DNA from: Rhodopirellula sp. SM50
Lineage (GTDB): Bacteria > Planctomycetota > Planctomycetia > Pirellulales > Pirellulaceae
Direction: 5' to 3'
Assembly (NCBI RefSeq): GCF_002289565.1
Contig: NZ_NTFY01000016.1
Location: forward strand, 86,661-150,660
Length of the DNA: 64,000 nt
A program made the position numbers and the translations under genes. This document shows positions 35,351 to 43,864 of the stretch, piece by piece. Under the pieces are notes generated by a model. The model did not search any database and had not been told where the DNA came from. It worked only from the letters and a program-made list of their open reading frames with translations. Position 1 is the first letter of the stretch. Each line of letters begins with the position of its first letter.

Positions 35351-35423
35351 CCCACGGATGGCAGAGCGTACCCACGGATGAAAAGCAGCCAGGGATCCGT
35401 GGGTACGCCTTGCCATCGGTGGG
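35351..35423. repeat. Inverted repeat with 29-nt arms
   Basis: Arms 35351-35379 and 35395-35423 (CCCACGGATGGCAGAGCGTA... against its complement) match with about three mismatches around a 15-nt loop. Only one copy is seen in the window. It could form a long hairpin in RNA or cruciform DNA; no T-tract follows, so it is not a typical terminator. Confidence 0.75.
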
Positions 35424-35736
35424 TGTTCTCCGTTGCGGTGATACCAGAGATCGTTTGTTTGATCAGATCGATCTAGGGAAGCCGTTTGCAGACGGTGCAC
35501 GCACCACGCATGACATCTACCGATAGACGCTGCGCTACGATGAAATCCGTCACTTATACAATTGATGTCTCGAGCAGCGCCACCGGGCGGCTAAAGCCTG
35601 CACACCAACACGGATGCCCGCGGTGCCAAGATTTTCGATCGCGACGCGAATTAGATCCCAAAGGTCTTGCCCGGGTCGTCGATCAACTAGACTTGAAAGG
35701 GCGTTGATCAGATTCTGCCTCTCACCCCTCAGTCGA

Positions 35737-36999
35737 ATGAAGATGCTTCTCAAAATGCTGGTCGTGATTGGCGTTTTGGTCGGCATTGGTACAGTCGGAT
35801 ACAAACCGGCGCGGACGTATTGGGAAGAGCGTCATCGGGTGAAGTGGGAAACCGCCGCGATCGTCCGCGGCGATGTGACGCGCTATGTCAACTCCACCGG
35901 TTCGGTCCGGCCGGTCCAATCGGTCTTGGTCGGTTCGGTCGTCTCGGGGCCGATCGAGGAGTTGAACGTTGATTTCAACGACGAGGTCAAGAAGGGCGAT
36001 GTGCTGGCGACGATCGATCCGCGACTCTTCAAAGCCGACGTTGCCAGAGACGAAGCGACTTTGGCCACGCGAAAGGCGGAACTGGAACGCATCGAAGCGG
36101 AGCTGGTCCAAGCCAACAACAGCTACCAGCGCGGTCAGAAGTTGTACACCAAGAAAGTCGGCTTTCTCTCCGATAGCGAAATGGACGCGCTGGTGTTGGA
36201 AGTGAAGTCGCTGGAGGCGCAGTTGAAGGTCGCGCACGCGATGATTCAGCAGGCCGAGGCATCGTTAGAAAACTCGCAGGCGAACTTGAATTACTGTGAG
36301 ATCACGGCTCCGGTCGATGGCGTGATCATCGACCGCAAGATTGATCCCGGCCAAACCCTTGCCGCTTCGTTTCAGACGCCGGAACTGTTCATTGTCGCCC
36401 CTGATTTACGCGACAAGGTTCACGTGTTCGCCTCCGTCGACGAAGCGGACATCGGACTGGTCCAAAAGGCTCAAGCTGAAACGCGACCGGTGACCTTCAC
36501 CGTCGACGCTCACCCCGATGAGTTGTTCAGCGGTGAAATCGAGCAGATTCGCGTCAGCAGCGTCGCCAACCAGAACGTGGTCACCTATCCCGTCGTCATC
36601 GTGACCAGCAATCCCGACTTGAAACTGTTGCCGGGCATGACGGCCAGCATCTCGTTCGAAGTCGATTCGATCAGCGATGTGCCGAAATTGCCTAATGCCG
36701 CACTCCGTTTCTTTCCCGACGATGTCCAGTGGGTGCATGAATCCGATCGGCATCTGATTGATGGGTCGATGTGGAGCACGAAACGAGATCGGGAGAACGA
36801 GGAGCGACAGCTGTCGGCCGCGGAGAAAGCGGAGAAGCGAAGGGTGCGGAACAAACGTCACGTCTGGGTCGTCGATGGAAAGTGGTTGCGCGCCGTGGAG
36901 ATCGAAACCGGTTTGAGCGAAAGCGGATTCACCGAGCTGAAGTCGGGGGCGCTTTCGGTCGGTGATCTGTTGGTGACCGGCGAGGAAGTGAAAAAGTAA
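35737..36999 (+). CDS. HlyD/MacA-family periplasmic adaptor of an efflux system
   Basis: A membrane-fusion protein that would link an inner-membrane ABC transporter to an outer-membrane channel. The 420-aa product has an N-terminal helix (about 4-22, LLKMLVVIGVLVGIGTVGY), a biotinyl-lipoyl-like half motif VSGPIEELNVDFNDEVKKGDVLATIDP, a long coiled-coil hairpin (about 95-185, rich in Ala, Glu, Lys), the second lipoyl half ANLNYCEITAPVDGVIIDRKIDPGQTL, and beta-barrel and membrane-proximal parts. A highly charged insertion (KRDRENEERQLSAAEKAEKRR) interrupts the C-terminal domain. ATG at 35737. The permease gene follows after 7 nt. Confidence 0.93.
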   Translation: MKMLLKMLVVIGVLVGIGTVGYKPARTYWEERHRVKWETAAIVRGDVTRYVNSTGSVRPVQSVLVGSVVSGPIEELNVDFNDEVKKGDVLATIDPRLFKADVARDEATLATRKAELERIEAELVQANNSYQRGQKLYTKKVGFLSDSEMDALVLEVKSLEAQLKVAHAMIQQAEASLENSQANLNYCEITAPVDGVIIDRKIDPGQTLAASFQTPELFIVAPDLRDKVHVFASVDEADIGLVQKAQAETRPVTFTVDAHPDELFSGEIEQIRVSSVANQNVVTYPVVIVTSNPDLKLLPGMTASISFEVDSISDVPKLPNAALRFFPDDVQWVHESDRHLIDGSMWSTKRDRENEERQLSAAEKAEKRRVRNKRHVWVVDGKWLRAVEIETGLSESGFTELKSGALSVGDLLVTGEEVKK

Positions 37000-37006
37000 T
37001 TCGCCC

Positions 37007-38248
37007 ATGTCTTTTTTGGATACCATTCGAATCGCACTGAGGGCCTTGTTGAAAAACAAGATGCGCGCTGTGTTGACGATCATCGGCGTGGTGATCGGGA
37101 TCGCCGCGGTGACCACGATCGTGTCGATCGGTCAGGGCGCGAATCGTCTGGTGCAAGGTGAACTGGAGAATCTTGGCACCAACGTGATCTTTGTGATTCC
37201 GGGACAGACCACCGACGGTGGCGTTCGCCAGAACGACGCGCCTTCGTTGACCGCCGCGGATGCCGAAGCGATCAGCATGGAATGTCCGGCGGTCTTGGCC
37301 GCCTCGCCGCTGGTGTTCACCGGCGGGCAGGTCATTTACGGCAATGAGAACTGGAGCCCGAAGGAGATGTTGGGCGTCGGAACGGACTTTCTGTTGGTCC
37401 GCAATTGGAGCCTTCAGGCCGGGTCGTTTTTCAGCGAAGCCGACGTCGAGTCCAAGGCCAAGGTGTGTGTGATCGGTCAATCATTGATACCGAAGTTGTT
37501 TCGCACCACCAATCCGCTCGGCGAGACGCTGCGCGTCAACAATGTGCCCATTCGCGTGATCGGAATCCTGTCCAAAAAAGGGGCCAACATGGTCGGTGAT
37601 GACCAGGACAATCTGTTGCTGATGCCGCAGACGACGGTGCGGAAGCGGTTGCTCGGGTCACCGATGGACAACATTCACGCGATCATGGTTTCGGCTCGCA
37701 GCACCAACCAGATGAGCGCGGCGACGCGGCAGATTCGCAATCTGTTGCTCGAGCGACATGACATCGCGCCGGGGGAGGAAGACGATTTCGACATCACGGA
37801 CATGGAAGAGGTTGCCGGAACGTTGGGGATGATCACCGGGACGCTGACGCTGATGTTGTCGGCCATCGCGGGGATCTCGTTGGTCGTCGGGGGCGTCGGG
37901 ATCATGAACATCATGTTGGTCTCGGTGACCGAACGGACTCGCGAGATCGGCATCCGAATGGCGCTCGGGGCGCGGGGCCGCGATATCTTGTGGCAGTTCC
38001 TGATCGAGTCGGTGGTATTGTCCAGCATCGGCGGGGTGATCGGATTGGCGCTCGGAACGGGCATGTCGATGGCGGCGACGATGTTGATCAACGCTTACAA
38101 ACCGGGGACGGAATGGCCGATGGTGGTTTCGTTTCCCGCGGCGCTGGTCGCGATGGGATTTGCCGCGGCCGTCGGTGTGTTTTTTGGTTTTTATCCCGCT
38201 CGGCGGGCCAGCATGTTGGACCCGATCGATGCGCTCAGGTACGAGTAA
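37007..38248 (+). CDS. MacB-type ABC transporter permease
   Basis: A 413-aa inner-membrane protein of the type VII ABC (MacB/FtsX) superfamily. One helix at the N-terminus (RAVLTIIGVVIGIAAVTTIV), a periplasmic MacB_PCD-like domain of about 220 residues, then three helices with the FtsX core (LSAIAGISLVVGGVGIMNIMLVSVTERTREIGIRMALGA and GVFFGFYPARRASMLDPIDALRYE). Unlike E. coli MacB the ATPase is a separate polypeptide, encoded 6 nt downstream. Together with the adaptor it should export a small molecule, peptide or lipoprotein; the substrate cannot be read from sequence. Confidence 0.95.
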   Translation: MSFLDTIRIALRALLKNKMRAVLTIIGVVIGIAAVTTIVSIGQGANRLVQGELENLGTNVIFVIPGQTTDGGVRQNDAPSLTAADAEAISMECPAVLAASPLVFTGGQVIYGNENWSPKEMLGVGTDFLLVRNWSLQAGSFFSEADVESKAKVCVIGQSLIPKLFRTTNPLGETLRVNNVPIRVIGILSKKGANMVGDDQDNLLLMPQTTVRKRLLGSPMDNIHAIMVSARSTNQMSAATRQIRNLLLERHDIAPGEEDDFDITDMEEVAGTLGMITGTLTLMLSAIAGISLVVGGVGIMNIMLVSVTERTREIGIRMALGARGRDILWQFLIESVVLSSIGGVIGLALGTGMSMAATMLINAYKPGTEWPMVVSFPAALVAMGFAAAVGVFFGFYPARRASMLDPIDALRYE

Positions 38249-38254
38249 CCCATC

Positions 38255-38983
38255 GTGGCATTGATCGAACTTCGAGATGTCAGACGCGTCTACGACTTGG
38301 GCGAAGTCCAAGTGCACGCGCTCCGTACGGTCAGTTTGGAGATTCAGCGGGGGGAATACATCGCGCTGGTCGGGCCCTCGGGCAGCGGCAAGTCGACGTT
38401 GATGAACACGCTCGGTTGTTTGGATCGGCCGACCCACGGCAGCTACTTGCTCGACGGCCAGGAGATCGTTTCGATGAATCGCGACCAGCGGGCCCGGATT
38501 CGAAACAAGCAGCTCGGTTTTGTGTTCCAAAACTTTAATCTGCTCAATCGGACCTCGGCGCTGGAAAACGTCGAGTTGCCGCTGATGTACGGCCCACGTC
38601 TGTCCGCCCGCCAGCGGCATGATCGGGCGCGTGAGGTGTTGGATCAGGTCGGGTTGGGGGATCGCTACCATCATCATCCCAGCCAGCTCTCCGGCGGTCA
38701 GCAGCAACGGGTGGCGATCGCCAGGGCGCTCGTCAATCGCCCGTCGATCTTGATGGGGGATGAGCCGACCGGCAATCTGGACTCCCAGACCAGCCGCGAA
38801 GTGATCGCGTTGTTCCGAGAGCTGAATGAAACACAGAAAATCACAGTGATTCTGGTCACGCACGACCCCAACATCGCACGCAATTCCAAGCGGACGATCG
38901 TGCTCCGCGACGGCCAGGTCGTCGCAGACACGACCGATTTTGCCAAAGCCAAAGCGGCCCTCGATGCCGAGGCGGGCGAGTAG
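38255..38983 (+). CDS. MacB/LolD-type ABC transporter ATP-binding protein
   Basis: A 242-aa ATPase partner of the permease upstream. Walker A GPSGSGKST (about 42-50), Q-loop FVFQNFNLL, signature LSGGQQQRVAIARAL, Walker B ILMGDEPTGNLDS, and switch His in VTHDPNIA are all intact. The start is GTG at 38255 (MALIELRDVRRVYDLG), 6 nt after the permease stop. The three genes form one compact operon. Confidence 0.96.
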   Translation: MALIELRDVRRVYDLGEVQVHALRTVSLEIQRGEYIALVGPSGSGKSTLMNTLGCLDRPTHGSYLLDGQEIVSMNRDQRARIRNKQLGFVFQNFNLLNRTSALENVELPLMYGPRLSARQRHDRAREVLDQVGLGDRYHHHPSQLSGGQQQRVAIARALVNRPSILMGDEPTGNLDSQTSREVIALFRELNETQKITVILVTHDPNIARNSKRTIVLRDGQVVADTTDFAKAKAALDAEAGE

Positions 38984-39143
38984 GGGGCGCGGTGTCTTGC
39001 CCGGCCATCATTCTGCCCCCCATCGTTCTACCGTCTCTTTCCTACGACAAGGCAAATTGGCAGAATGATTCGGGGCAGAATGATATTGATTGGACGAGCG
39101 GTTAAACTGACATGCCGTACGCCATTTTATTGTCTCTCAATCC
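38984..39143. repeat. Spacer with inverted GGGGCAGAATGAT words
   Basis: CATCATTCTGCCCCCCATCG at about 39007 faces TTGGCAGAATGATTCGGGGC and AGAATGAT at about 39058-39084, so the two arms can pair across the 30-nt middle. Same word family as 17150-17247 and 26176-26205. It follows the MacB-like operon directly. Confidence 0.7.
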
Positions 39144-41156
39144 ATGCATCCGATGTTACGCACCGTCGCCACGTCACTCGCCTTTCTTGTCGTCCTGTTT
39201 GTCTCCACGGCCAGCGCCGAATCCAAGCCCAATGTGATCTTCATCCTGCTCGACGACATGGGGTGGGGGGACTTTGGGGTGCTACATCAAAATGATTCGA
39301 CGCATTCGAAGCGCCATCAGACGCCGATGTTGGATCGGATGGCCGCCGAAGGGATGCAGCTGCGTGACCATTATTGTCCGGCGCCGGTTTGTGCCCCGAG
39401 TCGTTCGTCGCTGTTGACGGGGGTGCATCAAGGGCATGCGGTGGTGCGTGACAATCAGTTTGACAAGGCGCTCGAAGACAATCACACGCTTGCGACGGTG
39501 ATGAAGGCGGCAGGCTACAAGACCTGGTTGGTCGGCAAGTATGGATTGCAGGGTGCGACCAACGGCCAGGACGACGATTGGACTCCGGCCGATTGGCCCG
39601 CGTACCCGACCAAGCGTGGGTTCGATGAGTTCTACGGCTATGTCCGCCACCGCGACGGTCACGTTCATTATCCGGCGGAAAACTGGAACCTGGGCGACAA
39701 CGAATTGCATCGCACGCCCAAACAGATTTGGCACAACGATCAGGAGGTCAGCAAGGATTTGGCCAAATGCTACACGACGGACCTGTTCGCCGCCCGCAGC
39801 AAAGACTGGATCGCCAAGCATGTGCAAAGTGGTTCCACAGAGCCGTTCTTTTTGTATCTCGCCTACGACACGCCACACGCGGCGCTCCAATTGCCATCGG
39901 TTGCGTTCCCCAAAGGCTACGGTCTAGACGGTGGATTGCAGTGGCTCGGCAAGCCGGGGGCGATGATCAACACCGCGGTCGGGACGGTGGACGGGTATCG
40001 GCATCCCGACTACACCGGCAAGGGCTGGTCGGACGTCGAAGAACGTTTTGCGACGATGGTCCGCCGTATCGATCATAGCATCGGCGACTTGTTGCAGACG
40101 TTGCGTGATCTATCGATCGACAAGAACACACTGGTCGTCGTCAGTTGCGACAACGGTCCGCACCACGAATCGTACCTGCGCGATGTGAAAGACAATCGCG
40201 TCAACTACACGCCACAGTCCTTTCAGTCTTATGGTCCCTTTGACGGAACCAAACGGGATGTCTGGGAGGGTGGGATTCGTGTCGGCACGTTGGCGTGGTG
40301 GCCCGGGCAGGTGGCAGCCGGATCGATCGATCGTTCGCCCTCTCAGTTCCACGATTGGATGCCGACGTTCGCGCGTGCCGGCGGGATCGCACCGCCGGCA
40401 AGAACGGACGGGGTTTCGTTGTTGCCGACACTGACAGGTGAGGGGACACAGCAACAAAGCCAGGTGTACATCGAGTATTTCAACGGAGGCAGAACACCCA
40501 CGTACGGTGATTTTGATGCGTCAAAACGAAACCAACGGCGCAGGCAAATGCAGGTCGTGTTTGTCGACGGCTACAAGGGCGTGCGAGTCGATATTCAGGA
40601 TCACAGTCAGCCGTTCGCAATTTATGATTTGAAGAACGATCCGAAAGAGCTTCATGATCTCGCCGGCACGGGGGCGAAATTTGCGAAGTTGCAGAAGAAG
40701 ATGCATGACCGTGTGCTGCAGCTTCGCCGGGCCAATCCGTCGGCGCCGCGGCCTTATGACGACGTGGCGATTCCGGCGGTCAACGTGAGCCAACAGGAAG
40801 GTTGGACGTATGACGTTTACTCGGGAGCGTTCCCCTATGTCCCCGACGTCGACGAATTGCAGCCGACGACGTCGGGGCGGTCGGACGAGCTGTCCGTCAC
40901 AGGTGCCAAGGGAGCCGTTCGGTTTCGTGGCGTGTTTGTCGCCCCCGAAACGGGACTCTACCAAGTCCAGCTTTCGACCAAGTCACCAACGTTTGCGCGG
41001 ATTCATGACGCGGAGTTGATCGATGCCGATTTCGGTTTCGATCCCGGTGAAACCTATTCGACCGAGATTCGACTCGAGCAAGGCATGCATCCGGTGACCG
41101 TCACGACGCTGGCTGATGGCGACGTGAATGTCGCTTTGGAGTGGAAACGCAAGTGA
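39144..41156 (+). CDS. Exported sulfatase (arylsulfatase A family) with extra C-terminal domain
   Basis: A 670-aa secreted hydrolase that removes sulfate esters, probably from marine polysaccharides. A signal peptide (about 1-25, ending STASA) is followed by the alkaline-phosphatase-like core: metal Asps in FILLDDMGWGD (37-38), CAPSRSSLLTG with Cys83 as the C-x-P-S-R site to be converted to formylglycine, KYGLQG, and VVVSCDNGPHHE for the second metal-binding part. After about residue 520 comes a beta-rich region of about 110 residues (RFRGVFVAPETGLYQVQL ... MHPVTVTTLADGDVNVALEWKRK) resembling a PA14/carbohydrate-binding-like domain. Planctomycetes have very many sulfatases. A formylglycine-generating enzyme is not in this window. 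Confidence 0.93.
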   Translation: MHPMLRTVATSLAFLVVLFVSTASAESKPNVIFILLDDMGWGDFGVLHQNDSTHSKRHQTPMLDRMAAEGMQLRDHYCPAPVCAPSRSSLLTGVHQGHAVVRDNQFDKALEDNHTLATVMKAAGYKTWLVGKYGLQGATNGQDDDWTPADWPAYPTKRGFDEFYGYVRHRDGHVHYPAENWNLGDNELHRTPKQIWHNDQEVSKDLAKCYTTDLFAARSKDWIAKHVQSGSTEPFFLYLAYDTPHAALQLPSVAFPKGYGLDGGLQWLGKPGAMINTAVGTVDGYRHPDYTGKGWSDVEERFATMVRRIDHSIGDLLQTLRDLSIDKNTLVVVSCDNGPHHESYLRDVKDNRVNYTPQSFQSYGPFDGTKRDVWEGGIRVGTLAWWPGQVAAGSIDRSPSQFHDWMPTFARAGGIAPPARTDGVSLLPTLTGEGTQQQSQVYIEYFNGGRTPTYGDFDASKRNQRRRQMQVVFVDGYKGVRVDIQDHSQPFAIYDLKNDPKELHDLAGTGAKFAKLQKKMHDRVLQLRRANPSAPRPYDDVAIPAVNVSQQEGWTYDVYSGAFPYVPDVDELQPTTSGRSDELSVTGAKGAVRFRGVFVAPETGLYQVQLSTKSPTFARIHDAELIDADFGFDPGETYSTEIRLEQGMHPVTVTTLADGDVNVALEWKRK

Positions 41157-41263
41157 TCCGGTTGCCCGCCGTGGGATGGCAGGAAAACAGGGGGCAGAAA
41201 CATCCCCGTCGTGGAAATCAGACAAGAAAATGGGTGACAAGTAGATAAGTGTCGGATCTTACC

Positions 41264-41322
41264 AGTGGGATAGGCTTCCAGCCTGTCATTCCAGCAACGA
41301 CAGGCTGGAAGCCTATCCCACT
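41264..41322. repeat. GGATAGGCTTCCAGCC hairpin at convergent gene ends
   Basis: An inverted repeat with 23-nt-class arms (AGTGGGATAGGCTTCCAGCC... and complement, a short loop of about 12 nt). It sits between the sulfatase stop (41156) and the stop of the convergent OMP gene (41340). Position and symmetry would suit a bidirectional stop or mRNA end-stabiliser, though there is no T-tract. Confidence 0.85.
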
Positions 41323-41339
41323 TCACTTCCGTTCGTTGC

Positions 41340-42038
41340 TTAGCGGCGGAAGATGCGCAGGGTCAGCAGCAGTTGATCCGAATCGAGATCGACGTTCAGG
41401 TTGCCGGCGGGGGCACCACCACCGGTCGTCGTCAGGTTGGTGTTGGCGTTGCCGAGGTCGACGCGGCGATAGCCGAAATCCAGTTCAACGTTGGACAGCA
41501 GCTTGCACGTCAGTCCGACGCCAAACTGGTAGGCGAGATCGTCGTCCTCTTTGACGCTGGAGACGACACCGTCGGTTGCGGCGAATTCGAAGTGCGACCA
41601 ACCCAGGCCGCCACCGGCGTAGACTTCGAAGTTGTCGCTGATCGGCTTGTCGATCCAGATGTTGCTCAGTCCGCTCCAGCGCTCGGTGAACGCACCACGG
41701 TAAAAGAACGTGTACGGTCCCGGAGGTCCGGGGAAGCTATTGAGCGTGAATTGTGAATCGTCGTAGAACGTGTATTGGGACTCCAGGCGGATCTGGTAGT
41801 CACAGTGGTCGTACTCCCGTCCATAGGCGAATCCGTACGCTTCGTTGGTTTCATGTTCGATTCCCGACGCGTCGAAGTTTCCGTTGGTGTTGCGCCCGGA
41901 GCCTTCCATGGACAGGAAATCGCCCGCAATGGACCCCGAGAGATAGCAATTCGTGAAATCGAAACGCTGGGCGGAGGCTGACGAGAGTCCAACGACGGAC
42001 ATCACGAGTGTGAGAAACAGTTTCTGTCCGAGACGCAT
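41340..42038 (-). CDS. Outer-membrane beta-barrel-like protein
   Basis: A 232-aa product with a signal peptide (MRLGQKLFLTLVMSVVGLSSASAQ) and an amphipathic beta pattern throughout: YQIRLESQYTFY, WSGLSNIWIDKPISDNFEVYAGGGLGWSHFEFAA, AYQFGVGLTCKLLSNVELDFGYRRV, ending LLLTLRIFRR with alternating hydrophobics. This fits the OmpA/Opa-type 8-stranded barrel (OMP_b-brl). The terminal residue is Arg rather than the usual Phe, preceded by Phe at -3. The start at 42038 was chosen for the signal peptide; a 19-codon extension upstream has none. Confidence 0.85.
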   Translation of the reverse strand: MRLGQKLFLTLVMSVVGLSSASAQRFDFTNCYLSGSIAGDFLSMEGSGRNTNGNFDASGIEHETNEAYGFAYGREYDHCDYQIRLESQYTFYDDSQFTLNSFPGPPGPYTFFYRGAFTERWSGLSNIWIDKPISDNFEVYAGGGLGWSHFEFAATDGVVSSVKEDDDLAYQFGVGLTCKLLSNVELDFGYRRVDLGNANTNLTTTGGGAPAGNLNVDLDSDQLLLTLRIFRR

Positions 42039-42412
42039 GTCCGAATCCTTTCGATGGGGGATAGCAGTCACCAATTTGTCCGCAGGAAAAAGCATCCCAG
42101 CTTCCCCGCACTAAGGGATTTCGGGCGTTGCCCCCCTCTGGGTTGGCGAAATCAATTCTGCTCCGTCTAACGTGGACCACCGCGTCGTTTTGACCAATCG
42201 ATACGGTTTACCGCCCAGACCGGAGAATCGCTGGCAGGCCGGTGATTCTCGGCGGGATGACAGTCCGCGGGTTCGCCTGCAGACGGTTTGGGTTACACTA
42301 ACTCGACTCGAATCGGACAATTGGAGAGGGGGGCCGACCCCGTGCAAGCCGGTCGCGCACGGCGGAGATTCAAACAACGCGAACGTGACACGATCGTCGA
42401 CGAAAAAGTTAT
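42039..42412. other. Divergent promoter region, no repeat recognised
   Basis: Lies between the minus-strand beta-barrel gene and plus-strand moxR. I see no gene, no hairpin above about 8 bp and none of the dispersed repeat words. It should contain both promoters. Confidence 0.5.
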
Positions 42413-43465
42413 ATGTCTGGACAACTTCAATCAGCAGCACAGGATCACACGGCACCGAATCCCCCACCGCCCAGTCACACATCACAAGGCGATCTTTCGG
42501 GTGATGACGTCAACGCGATCGATCGGTTGCAGCAGGCCTATGCCGATTTGCGCCGCGAGCTGTCTCGCGTCATCGTCGGTCAAGCCGAAGCGATCGAGCA
42601 GCTGGCAATCTGTTTCTTCGCCCGCCGCAACGCGTTGCTGGTCGGAGTCCCGGGGTTGGCCAAAACGCTGTTGGTCGGCAAATTCGCTGAGACCTTGTCG
42701 TTGAGTTTTAGTCGGATTCAGTTCACGCCTGACTTGATGCCGATGGACATCACCGGCACCGACATCCTGCAAGACACGGCCGAGGGACGGCGTGAATTCC
42801 AGTTCGTCCGTGGCCCCGTGTTTGCAAACGTGGTGCTGGCCGACGAAATCAATCGGGCCCCGCCGAAAACTCAGGCGGCGTTGTTGGAAGCGATGCAGGA
42901 AGGCAACGTGACCGTGCTGGGGAAAGAGTTTACCCTGCCATCCCCGTTCATGGTCTTGGCGACCCAGAATCCGGTGGAGCAGGAGGGGACGTATCCACTG
43001 CCTGAAGCGCAGCTGGATCGTTTCATGTCTTTGATCGAACTGGGCTATCCCAGCGAAGCGGAAGAAATCCAGATCGCTCGGATGACCACCGGGGAGCGTC
43101 AGCCGGTCTTGGATTCGCTGCTGTCGGTCGAACAGATCCTGAGCCACCAAGAAGTCGTTCGCCGCGTCCCGGTGCCCGATCATCTATACGAATTCGCCGC
43201 CAAACTGGTGCGTCAAACGCGGCCCGACGGCGGCACGGCACCGGATTGGCTGATCCCGCTGGTCGCCTGGGGCGCCGGACCCCGCGCGGTGCAGAGTTTG
43301 ATTCTGGGTGCCAAGAGCCGAGCGGCGCTCTACGGCAGCTACATGGTTCGCCAAGAAGACATCCTGGCCGTCGCCTCGCCGGTGCTTTCCCACCGGTTGG
43401 TTTTGACCTTCGCCGCACAAGCCGAACGCATCACCGCCCGCGAAATCATTGCGAAGTTGATTTGA
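42413..43465 (+). CDS. MoxR-family AAA+ ATPase
   Basis: A 350-aa chaperone-like ATPase of the MoxR group that usually works with a VWA-domain partner to mature or regulate envelope and metal-containing proteins. Walker A is VPGLAKTLLVGKF, Walker B VVLADEINRAPPKTQAALLEAMQEG, sensor 1 LATQNPVEQEGTYPLPEAQLDRF, and a lid with GPRAVQSLILGAKSRA. The first 25 residues are low-complexity. The stop codon at 43463-43465 is already inside a 7-bp microsatellite. It leads the DUF58/BatA/VWA run as in many bacteria, though separated from DUF58 by about 400 nt of repeat DNA. Confidence 0.95.
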   Translation: MSGQLQSAAQDHTAPNPPPPSHTSQGDLSGDDVNAIDRLQQAYADLRRELSRVIVGQAEAIEQLAICFFARRNALLVGVPGLAKTLLVGKFAETLSLSFSRIQFTPDLMPMDITGTDILQDTAEGRREFQFVRGPVFANVVLADEINRAPPKTQAALLEAMQEGNVTVLGKEFTLPSPFMVLATQNPVEQEGTYPLPEAQLDRFMSLIELGYPSEAEEIQIARMTTGERQPVLDSLLSVEQILSHQEVVRRVPVPDHLYEFAAKLVRQTRPDGGTAPDWLIPLVAWGAGPRAVQSLILGAKSRAALYGSYMVRQEDILAVASPVLSHRLVLTFAAQAERITAREIIAKLI

Positions 43466-43732
43466 GTTTTGAGTTTTGAGTTTTGAGTTTTGAGTTTCGA
43501 GTTTCGAGTTTCGAGTTTCGAGTTTCGAGTTTCGAGTTTCAGGTTTCAAGATTCAAGATTCAAGATTCAAGATTCAAGATTCAAGATTCAAGATTCAAGA
43601 TTCAAGATTCAAGTTTCAAGTTTCAAGTTTCAAGTTTCAAGTTTCAAGTTTCAAGTTTCAAGTTTCAAGTTTCAAGATTCAAGATTCAAGATTTGAGATT
43701 TGAGATTTGAGATTTGAGATTTGAGATTTGAG
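43461..43732 (+). repeat. 270-bp microsatellite with 7-bp period
   Basis: About 39 heptamer units in blocks: TTTTGAG, then TTTCGAG, then ATTCAAG, TTTCAAG, ATTCAAG again and ATTTGAG. Consensus (A/T)TT(T/C)(G/A)AG. The moxR stop codon overlaps the first unit. Two reading frames are open through it only because of the repeat; they are not genes. Related short arrays occur at about 19380-19436 and 26333-26357. Confidence 0.95.
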
Positions 43733-43864
43733 CAGCCGCCCGCTTCAGTCTCCCCATTTTCCTGTCACCCATTTTCTTGTCTCCTCTTTACCCCACGCCC
43801 ATTTTCCTGCCCCTCATTTTTCTGTCACCTCCCACCAGCCAGCTCTTCCTCTTTCATACCACGC
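43733..43864 (+). repeat. Pyrimidine-rich block upstream of DUF58 gene
   Basis: GCCGCCCGCTTCA, CATTTTCCTGTCACCC, ATTTTCTTGTCTCCTCTTT and CATTTTTCTGTCACCTCCCACC follow the microsatellite. The first three elements match 19311-19372 in inverted orientation; the last matches CATTTTTCTGCCACCTCCCACC at about 48982-49003 just before another start codon. It may be an untranslated leader or a repeat unit; it has no purine-rich ribosome site near the ATG. Confidence 0.75.

Larger units (their letters stand above)
34995..35736. other. Long intergenic region with three repeat hairpins
   Basis: About 740 bases with no supported gene. It holds a GGCGTTTGC-family repeat (about 35105-35188), a 29-nt-arm hairpin at 35351-35423 and the 27-nt arm at 35585-35611 that pairs with 34257-34283. 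The promoter of the MacAB-like genes should be near the right end. Confidence 0.6.

Noticed and set aside
43461..43732. CRISPR array or short repetitive protein (SFEFRVSS-type ORF)
   Set aside because: The period is 7 bp with no spacers, so it is not CRISPR; the ORFs exist only because the array has no stop in two frames.
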